From the NCBI GenBank assembly GCA_030630015.1, contig DAOVNV010000054.1, positions 1 through 11,834 on the forward strand: a stretch of DNA of 11,834 bases. The letters are read 5' to 3'. Below, piece by piece: positions 1-5,499 of this stretch. A program made the translations under genes and the position numbers. The notes under the pieces were generated by a model. The model was not told the origin of the DNA. It saw only the letters and a program-made list of their open reading frames with translations, and searched no databases. Positions within the stretch are counted from its first letter, which is position 1. The number at the start of each line of letters is the position of its first letter. Source of the stretch: Desulfuromonadales bacterium. GTDB lineage: Bacteria > Desulfobacterota > Desulfuromonadia > Desulfuromonadales > BM103.

Positions 1-162
1 GAGGGCCTGTGGTCTACAGCCATTGCCTGCGTCCAATGTTGTCACTTAACTTCCCGCAAGCAACAGCTATAGCCCACATGCTGTGCGGTTAGTCAGACAG
101 CTGAATAGTTACTGATGATTTTCACCATATTCGACTTATTCCATGTGGAGAGCTCCCCTAAA
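1..162. other. Leader region with no recognisable gene
   Basis: All three plus-strand frames from base 1 close within about 110 bases and give no recognisable protein tail. No clear promoter with good -35 and -10 spacing is visible for the M16 pair, so the promoter may be weak or lie upstream of the window. Confidence 0.4.
147..152 (+). promoter_or_regulatory. Ribosome binding site deciding the start of the first M16 gene
   Basis: GGAGAG lies 10 bases before ATG 163. The alternative in-frame ATG at 115 has no comparable site and would place 16 polar and mixed residues in front of the signal peptide. Confidence 0.6.
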
Positions 163-1653
163 ATGAAACAACTGAAATATCTTTTGCCGGCTTTTGGTGC
201 CGTGGTTTTTTTCCTGTTCTCTGGACCCGCCCTGTCGGCATCTCTCGAAGAACGGGTCGTTGAGCACAGTTTGGACAACGGGCTCAAACTCCTGGTGGTG
301 GAACGTCACGATGCACCGGTAGTTTCGGCCTACATCACCATTGGGGTCGGCTCGGTTCATGAAACGAGCGAGACCCGTGGTGTTGCCCACCTCCTTGAGC
401 ATATGCGCTTCAAGGGAACCAGGACACTCGGGACTACCGATTTTGCAGCCGAGAAACCGTTGCTGGAGGAAATCGAACGGGTCGGTGGCGACTTGAACGT
501 TTTGCGTCTCGATCCGGATCGCAACCGGGACAGGATTTCTGTTCTGGAAACACGGCTTGCCGAGTTGCAGCAGCAGCATAAAAAGTATGTTGTCAAAGAC
601 GCTTTTGCCCAGATTTACAGCGAGAACGGCGGCGTCGGTTTCAATGCTTTTACCAGCAAGGACCTGACGACTTACCTGGTTTCTCTGCCGTCCAACAAGC
701 TCGAACTCTGGGCGCTGGTGGAATCGGACCGGATGCGGAATTCTGTTCTGCGCGAGTTTTACACGGAACGGGACGTTGTTCGTGAGGAACGGCGCAGGTC
801 TTACGATACCAACCCGCGGGGGCTGGTTTACGAGACCCTGATTGCCAATGCCTTTACCATGCATCCATACCGCAACCCGATCATCGGCTGGCACTCGGAC
901 ATCGCCAACCTGACCATCAAAAAAACCAGGGCTTTCATGGAACGTTATTATGCTCCTACCAATACCGTGATCGCCCTGGTGGGTGATGTCCACGCTGATG
1001 ATGCCATTGCCCTGGTCGAGCGTTATTTTGGCGATCTGGCTCCCGGTACCCCGGTGCCTGCAGTGGCCGCCGTCGAGCCGGTCCAGGAAGGTGAAAAACG
1101 TGTTGTCGTAAATTTCGATGCGGAGCCGCGCTTGGCCATCGCCTTCCATAAACCCACCTTGCCGCATAAAGATGACTACGCATTTGATCTGATTGACCAG
1201 ATTCTTGGACAAGGGCGGACGTCGCGGCTCTACAAGGCGTTGGTCGAGGAGCAGAAACTGGCCACTTCGGTTTCGGTCTATGGTGCGCCTGGTTCCCGCT
1301 ATGCCAATCTTTTCGTGATTAACGCCATTCCCCGGCACCCGCATAGCCCGACTGAGGTCGAGACCGCGATCTATCGCGAACTGGAACAGCTCAAGACTGT
1401 ACCCGTATCTGAGCGTGACCTGACCAAGGCCAGGAACCGCCTGGTGACCGATCAGTTGAGACGTCTCAGGAACAACTCAGGGTTAGCGCGCATGCTGACT
1501 TCTTATCAATCGCTCATCGGCGATTGGCGCTATCTGGCAACTTACGAAAAAGAGGTCGGACGTTTGACGGCGGAGGATCTCATGACCGCAGCACGCACCT
1601 ATTTCACGAAGAAGAATCGGACCGTGGTATTTCTCGAAAAAGGGGAGTCCTGA
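163..1653 (+). CDS. Exported M16 family zinc metallopeptidase (catalytic member of a pair)
   Basis: Zn-dependent peptidase of the pitrilysin/mitochondrial-processing-peptidase family, predicted to act in the periplasm. I chose ATG 163 (496 aa) over ATG 115 because it follows GGAGAG at 147-152 and opens directly into a signal peptide (MKQLKY, then a hydrophobic run, PALSA, cleavage near residue 26). The inverted zinc motif HxxEH is intact as HLLEH at residues 76-80, and the downstream Glu ligand lies in VVREERR near residue 209. The usual spacing between HxxEH and that Glu is about 76 residues; here it is about 129. The extra ~52 residues lie between about 95 and 154, are charged and partly coiled-coil-like, and come before the conserved NGG and NAFTS segments. 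The two-lobed M16 fold appears complete. The gene is one base upstream of the second M16 gene, so the two are probably co-transcribed and form a heteromer. Substrate unknown. Family assignment is secure. Confidence 0.93.
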   Translation: MKQLKYLLPAFGAVVFFLFSGPALSASLEERVVEHSLDNGLKLLVVERHDAPVVSAYITIGVGSVHETSETRGVAHLLEHMRFKGTRTLGTTDFAAEKPLLEEIERVGGDLNVLRLDPDRNRDRISVLETRLAELQQQHKKYVVKDAFAQIYSENGGVGFNAFTSKDLTTYLVSLPSNKLELWALVESDRMRNSVLREFYTERDVVREERRRSYDTNPRGLVYETLIANAFTMHPYRNPIIGWHSDIANLTIKKTRAFMERYYAPTNTVIALVGDVHADDAIALVERYFGDLAPGTPVPAVAAVEPVQEGEKRVVVNFDAEPRLAIAFHKPTLPHKDDYAFDLIDQILGQGRTSRLYKALVEEQKLATSVSVYGAPGSRYANLFVINAIPRHPHSPTEVETAIYRELEQLKTVPVSERDLTKARNRLVTDQLRRLRNNSGLARMLTSYQSLIGDWRYLATYEKEVGRLTAEDLMTAARTYFTKKNRTVVFLEKGES

Positions 1654-1654
1654 T

Positions 1655-3091
1655 ATGTTCAAATTTCGATTTCCCTTCTTGATGCCGAGCTGTGTACTCA
1701 TTGCTGCGCTGCTGTTGACAGGTTGTGTTTCCAGTCTGCCTGACCATCCCGATCAGCTGTCTTTTCCCCCTCTTGAATTCAATCTGCCTGAGGTTGAAAA
1801 GCTGGAGCTTGCAAATGGCATGCAGCTGTATCTGAAAGAGGATAACGAACTGCCTCTGGTGCAGATGACAGCCCTGATTGGTTCAGGCGCGATCGATATC
1901 CCCCGGCAATTTGCCGGTTTTAGCGGGCTTTTTTCAGAGACCTGGCGCACTGGTGGAACAGCGAACCATGAACCTTCACAGTTAGAGGAGCGTCTCGATC
2001 TGCTTGCCGCAAACCTGGGGGCCAGCATGGGGCCCTATTCATGTCAGCTCGATTTGTCAGTTCGATCCGAAGATTTCGACGAGGGGATGTCAATCCTTGC
2101 GGAGATGTTGCGTCGGCCGGGCTTCTCCGCAGCAAGCCTCGACTTGGCGCGTCTGAAAGCCCAGGAAGAAGTCAGGCGTCAGAATGACCTGCCGGGTTCG
2201 ATTGCTCGACGCCTGCTAATGGCTTCTTTGTATCCTGATCATCCTCTGGGTGACAGTCCCACCCTGGAAAGCCTGGGCAGGATCGAGCGCGGGCTGTTTG
2301 TGGAGTTTCACGACAGGCTGTTCGCGCCGAACAACCTGATGCTGGCCATTTCCGGTGACTTTGACCGGCAGGAACTGCTTCGCCAGCTTGATAAGCTGTT
2401 TGGGGATTGGCCGCAAAAAGGGATTGATAACCAGAGAATCCCGGCTTTGCAAGCGGTGCCTGTGGGAAGTCTCCAGGTCGTCGATAAGGATGTCGCCCAG
2501 ACGACCGTGCTGATCGGAGATATCGGCCTGACCAAGGACAATCCCGATCAGTACGCAGTGCGAGTCATGAATTTTATCCTGGGTGGCGGCGGGTTCAATT
2601 CGCGCATGATGCAGGAAATTCGCTCCAACCGGGGGCTTGCCTATTCTGTATATTCCTATTTTCAGGTTGGCAGGCGTTTGCCGGGGCCGTTTGTCGCCGG
2701 CACGGAAACCCGGAATAGCTCGGTCGTGCCGGCTCTGGAGTTGATGCGCGAGATCATGGAAGACCTGCGCAGCACAGCAGTTGCTGAAGAGGAACTGAGG
2801 GTGGCCAGGGAGAGTCTGATCAATTCCTTCGTGTTCGGTTTTGACAACAGTCACTCGATTGTTACTCAGCAGATGCGCCTCACTCTGTTTGACTACCCGG
2901 ACGACTATTTATCCGGGTTCCGGGACCGGATCGCAGCAGTCACAACGGAAGATGTTCTGCGAGTGGCACGCGAGTATCTGCAGCCCGAGCGTCAGAAGAT
3001 TGTCCTGGTGGGAAATGCGAGCGAATTTAATGAAGATCTCGAGTCGTTCGGATTGGAGATCCTTCCGGTTTCAATGGACGACCTTCCCTGA
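1655..3091 (+). CDS. M16 family lipoprotein, probably non-catalytic partner
   Basis: A 478-residue M16-fold protein with a lipoprotein signal: a basic and hydrophobic N-terminus followed by the lipobox LLTGC, with Cys24 as the predicted lipidated residue. Val at +2 gives no inner-membrane retention signal, so outer-membrane anchoring is inferred. Where active M16 proteins carry HxxEH, this one reads GLFSE (about 91-95), so the zinc ligands and catalytic Glu are gone. The C-terminal lobe keeps the hallmark GGGGFNSR followed by the RGLAYSVYS segment (about 309-335), which in the family helps bind substrate. The start ATG is one base after the previous stop and is served by GGGGAG at 1642-1647, so translation is probably coupled. 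The pattern matches known active/inactive M16 pairs, in which both subunits build the chamber. What is degraded cannot be told from the sequence. Confidence 0.92.
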   Translation: MFKFRFPFLMPSCVLIAALLLTGCVSSLPDHPDQLSFPPLEFNLPEVEKLELANGMQLYLKEDNELPLVQMTALIGSGAIDIPRQFAGFSGLFSETWRTGGTANHEPSQLEERLDLLAANLGASMGPYSCQLDLSVRSEDFDEGMSILAEMLRRPGFSAASLDLARLKAQEEVRRQNDLPGSIARRLLMASLYPDHPLGDSPTLESLGRIERGLFVEFHDRLFAPNNLMLAISGDFDRQELLRQLDKLFGDWPQKGIDNQRIPALQAVPVGSLQVVDKDVAQTTVLIGDIGLTKDNPDQYAVRVMNFILGGGGFNSRMMQEIRSNRGLAYSVYSYFQVGRRLPGPFVAGTETRNSSVVPALELMREIMEDLRSTAVAEEELRVARESLINSFVFGFDNSHSIVTQQMRLTLFDYPDDYLSGFRDRIAAVTTEDVLRVAREYLQPERQKIVLVGNASEFNEDLESFGLEILPVSMDDLP

Positions 3092-3117
3092 CAGGTTCAG
3101 CCTGATTCCGGCGTGGG

Positions 3118-3145
3118 TTGATTGTTTCATGAATTGGGTTAAAAT
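3118..3145 (+). promoter_or_regulatory. Possible sigma70-type promoter for the yihY-family gene
   Basis: TTGATT (3118-3123) and TAAAAT (3140-3145) are separated by 16 bases, giving a predicted start near 3152 and a leader of about 65 bases. The -10 box lies inside a perfect 6-base dyad (GGGTTA 3136-3141, TAACCC 3151-3156). The promoter match is moderate; no experiment supports it. Confidence 0.35.
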
Positions 3146-3156
3146 TCCGGTAACCC
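3136..3156. repeat. Inverted repeat over the candidate -10 region (operator or weak terminator)
   Basis: GGGTTA and TAACCC are perfect complements separated by nine bases. The dyad spans the putative -10 box and start site upstream of the membrane protein gene, which suggests an operator. A weak terminator for the M16 pair is the alternative, but only a short GTTTCT follows it. Confidence 0.35.
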
Positions 3157-3200
3157 GTTTCTAGGCGGCTGTCGAATTATTCATGATCCGATAGCCTCCC

Positions 3201-3209
3201 AGGTGGAGG
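3201..3209 (+). promoter_or_regulatory. Ribosome binding site supporting a TTG start
   Basis: AGGTGGAGG lies just upstream with GGAGG at 3205-3209, seven bases before TTG 3217. This near-optimal spacing supports the non-ATG start; no better ATG is nearby in frame. Confidence 0.7.
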
Positions 3210-3216
3210 ACTGGCC

Positions 3217-4584
3217 TTGAATTCCTTGCTGGGCCGGGTCAGAAGTTTTCTGGATCAAGATATCTGGGAAATGGATCTGGCTGATCAACGCTGGTGGCGA
3301 AAGTTTGCCTGGCATCAGGGGCAACTCTGGTCCCTGGTAGTGCGGGATTTTTTTGCTGATCGCTGCATGCTCAGGGCTTCAGCCCTGACCTTTACAACCC
3401 TCCTCTCCATCGTTCCCCTGTTGGCCCTGATGTTTTCCGTGCTCAAGGGCTTCGGTATACAGAACACTCTCGAACCGCTGCTTCTCAAGCACCTGGCTGC
3501 AGGGTCGGGAGACGTGGTCACGCTGATTATCACCTACATTAACAATACCAATGTTGCCCGTCTTGGAACCTTCGGTCTGGTGTTCCTGATCATTACGGTT
3601 CTTACCCTGCTGTCGAACATCGAAAAAAGTTTCAACAGGGTCTGGGGGGTTGAGGAAACCCGCCCGCTGCTGCGCCGTTTTACCGATTACTTCTCGGTGG
3701 TGACCATTGGCCCGATTTTCGTCGTCATGGCAATTTCCATGACGTCCACGTTGGAAAGCCAAACCCTTGTGCAAGGGCTTCTTGAAAGGGCCTATGTAGG
3801 AGAATTCGTACTTTTTTTGTTTCAGGTTCTGCCGTTCATGGTCATGTGGCTGGTCTTTGCCGGCCTCTACCTGTTTATGCCGAATATCAAGGTCAGCCCC
3901 AGGGCTGCCGTGATTGGCGGCATTTGTGGTGGGACCATCTGGCAGCTCACCCAGTGGTTTTATTTGTATTTCCAGGTGGGGGTTGCCAAATACAATGCAA
4001 TTTACGGGACCATGGCCGCTTTGCCGATTTTCATGGTCTGGATTTATATTTCCTGGGCGATTGTTCTATTTGGCCTGGAGGTCACCTACGCGACCCAGAA
4101 CCTGCACAGTATTCGGCAGAACGTCCGTGGTCGTAGCCTAAACTTTGAGAGCAGGGAATTAATAGCCATGACGGTCATGGTCTATCTCGCTGGACGTTTT
4201 TTTCGCGGCGAGGAGCCTCTGGTCCTTGAGGAGATCGCTGTCCGCCTGGCGATACCACCGCGTTTTTTGCGGGATGTCCTGGAGGAATTGCGGCGGCTCG
4301 GTTACGTTTCGGAGGTTTCCAGGGGACATGCTGAGAATGGTTTCCAGCCCGCCAGAGCACTGGACACGGTTTCGGTTCACGAGATTATTCAGGGGCTTTC
4401 AAGAGATGGTACCAATTACGATCACGTGCATGAAATCAGGGAAAGGGATGTGGTCGCCCAGCTTGCCAGACGGCTGACACAGGCCAGCGAACAGGCTCTG
4501 GCTGGTTTGACACTGCGAGATCTGGTTGAGCAGGCGGGGACGCAGTCGAGTGCTCAAGAACCCAAGTCTGAGACCGGATCGTAG
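3217..4584 (+). CDS. YihY/BrkB family inner-membrane protein with C-terminal winged-helix-like domain
   Basis: A 455-residue polytopic protein starting at TTG. Residues about 40-295 match the YihY/BrkB family (formerly mis-called ribonuclease BN). They include the N-terminal signature RASALTFTTLLSIVPLLAL (about 53-71), then SNIEKSFNRVWGV, and six predicted membrane segments near 52-77, 118-137, 160-180, 197-221, 230-255 and 265-292. The conserved NAIYGTMAALPIFMVWIY segment lies at about 260-277. After the membrane part there are about 160 further residues. Residues about 312-370 read like a winged helix (ELIAMTVMVYLA, LEEIAVRL, LRDVLEELRRLGYV), followed by a polar, helical tail. E. coli YihY is shorter (about 290 aa), so the tail is a real addition. 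Family function is unsettled; envelope integrity or transport roles have been proposed. The 3' end overlaps the convergent lpxH-like gene by 31 bases. Confidence 0.9.
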   Translation: MNSLLGRVRSFLDQDIWEMDLADQRWWRKFAWHQGQLWSLVVRDFFADRCMLRASALTFTTLLSIVPLLALMFSVLKGFGIQNTLEPLLLKHLAAGSGDVVTLIITYINNTNVARLGTFGLVFLIITVLTLLSNIEKSFNRVWGVEETRPLLRRFTDYFSVVTIGPIFVVMAISMTSTLESQTLVQGLLERAYVGEFVLFLFQVLPFMVMWLVFAGLYLFMPNIKVSPRAAVIGGICGGTIWQLTQWFYLYFQVGVAKYNAIYGTMAALPIFMVWIYISWAIVLFGLEVTYATQNLHSIRQNVRGRSLNFESRELIAMTVMVYLAGRFFRGEEPLVLEEIAVRLAIPPRFLRDVLEELRRLGYVSEVSRGHAENGFQPARALDTVSVHEIIQGLSRDGTNYDHVHEIRERDVVAQLARRLTQASEQALAGLTLRDLVEQAGTQSSAQEPKSETGS

Positions 4585-5288
4585 GTCTTAAGCTCGAAAA
4601 GGCCGTTTTCGCAGACAGCATAGGAGAACTGATCGATCCAGTCGCCAAGAGCAACTAATTCGTATCCCTCTGTGGTTTCGTGGAAGGGTTGATGGAAATG
4701 CCCGGTGACGATGGTCTGGTACCCGCGAGACTGGATCGCGCGGGCATAATTCTGGAGGATTTCACGAGCCGGCACCTGCTGGCTTTTTTTATTGCGTCTG
4801 CGTCGACTCTGGCGGCTGGCCTTGGCGGCGATGCCCCAGGCCAGGTCCGGAGGGGAGATGCGGATCAGCAGCCGCAGAGGCCAACTGCGCAGCACTGAGC
4901 GCAGTATCCGGTAGCCCCGGTCCTCGGGGTTGGCCAGGTCACCATGGGCCAGAAACACTTTTTGGCCATCAAGCTCAACGCCACCGCCATCTGGCAACAC
5001 CAGGGCGCCCAGACGATCATGAAAATAAGGGCCGAGGTGGAAGTCGTGATTGCCTTCAACAATAATAATCTGTGTGCCGGCCTCCCTGTATCTGCCCAGC
5101 ATTTCCAGGATCGGGACATAGGCGGCAAACACGGTGTGCTGATAGCCAACCCAGAATTCAAAAATGTCTCCAAGCAGGACGAGGGTGTCCACCCGCCCCA
5201 ACTGCTTGTCGAGAAATTCCAGCAGCGCCCGATAATTAAGGTCGGATGGTTGCTTCAGATGCGCGTCGGCCAGGAAAAGTGTCCTCAT
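4554..5288 (-). CDS. lpxH: UDP-2,3-diacylglucosamine diphosphatase (LpxH-like)
   Basis: Calcineurin-like metallophosphoesterase of 244 residues, close to the 240 of E. coli LpxH. LpxH hydrolyses UDP-2,3-diacylglucosamine to lipid X and UMP on the cytoplasmic face of the inner membrane during lipid A synthesis. The metal ligands fall where expected: DAH (Asp8, His10), GD (Asp41) followed by FEFW, GNHD (Asn80, His81), AHGD (His115), and TGHFH (His197, His199). An Arg/Lys-rich stretch at about 159-168 suits a peripheral membrane protein. ATG 5288 must be at or very near the true start because Asp8 is catalytic. No strong Shine-Dalgarno is visible, and the best promoter starts transcription almost at the ATG. 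The gene stands alone, not in an lpx cluster, and converges on the YihY gene. Since many deltaproteobacteria are reported to use LpxI for this step, a related phosphoesterase role cannot be excluded. Confidence 0.85.
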   Translation of the reverse strand: MRTLFLADAHLKQPSDLNYRALLEFLDKQLGRVDTLVLLGDIFEFWVGYQHTVFAAYVPILEMLGRYREAGTQIIIVEGNHDFHLGPYFHDRLGALVLPDGGGVELDGQKVFLAHGDLANPEDRGYRILRSVLRSWPLRLLIRISPPDLAWGIAAKASRQSRRRRNKKSQQVPAREILQNYARAIQSRGYQTIVTGHFHQPFHETTEGYELVALGDWIDQFSYAVCENGLFELKTYDPVSDLGS

Positions 5289-5296
5289 AACTGCCC

Positions 5297-5325
5297 AATA
5301 TAGTAAGACGCCGTTGTGAAGTCAA
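5297..5325 (-). promoter_or_regulatory. Promoter for the lpxH-like gene
   Basis: On the minus strand TTGACT (5325-5320) and TATATT (5302-5297) are separated by exactly 17 bases. The predicted start is near 5290-5291, only two or three bases before the ATG at 5288, implying a nearly leaderless transcript. Confidence 0.5.
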
Positions 5326-5352
5326 TTGGAAGGGGGGATGGGTCAACGGGAT

Positions 5353-5427
5353 GTAGGGGCGACCCGGTGGGTCGCCCTATCCCCAGGATGCCAGCGCATC
5401 AAAGGCGCCCCACCGGGTCACCCCTAC
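5353..5427. repeat. REP-like inverted repeat between divergent genes
   Basis: Two 24-base arms, 5353-5376 and 5404-5427, are inverted copies matching at 22 of 24 positions. They start and end with GTAGGGG and CCCCTAC. The left arm extends into its own perfect hairpin: GGGCGACCC (5357-5365), loop GGT, GGGTCGCCC (5369-5377). The architecture and the GTAGGGGCGACC core resemble short interspersed palindromic repeats common in bacterial intergenic DNA. It lies between the lpxH promoter and copA, where it could act as a transcription barrier or simply be a dispersed repeat. Copy number in the genome cannot be judged from this window. Confidence 0.75.
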
Positions 5428-5499
5428 TGTCTCTGTCTGGAACGGATATGTTAAGATTTCAGAAAGGGAGAGTCTGCAGGTTTGCATGATGGTGATTTG

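Noticed and set aside
115..162. Longer start for the first M16 gene at ATG 115
   Set aside because: Would bury the signal peptide 16 residues in; ATG 163 has the ribosome site.
136..1344. 402-codon open frame on the minus strand opposite the first M16 gene
   Set aside because: The plus-strand gene has clear M16 motifs; the antisense product has no recognisable domain and is a codon-bias shadow.
2216..2854. 212-codon minus-strand frame opposite the second M16 gene
   Set aside because: Lies wholly inside a well-supported lipoprotein gene and shows no motif or ribosome site.
2841..3164. 107-codon plus-strand frame at the end of the second M16 gene
   Set aside because: Overlaps the conserved C-terminal part of the M16 protein in another frame, and its product is low-plausibility.
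5431..5465. CueR/MerR-type copper promoter before copA
   Set aside because: No long-spacer -35/-10 pair with a matching dyad could be found; TAAGAT at 5452-5457 has no acceptable -35.
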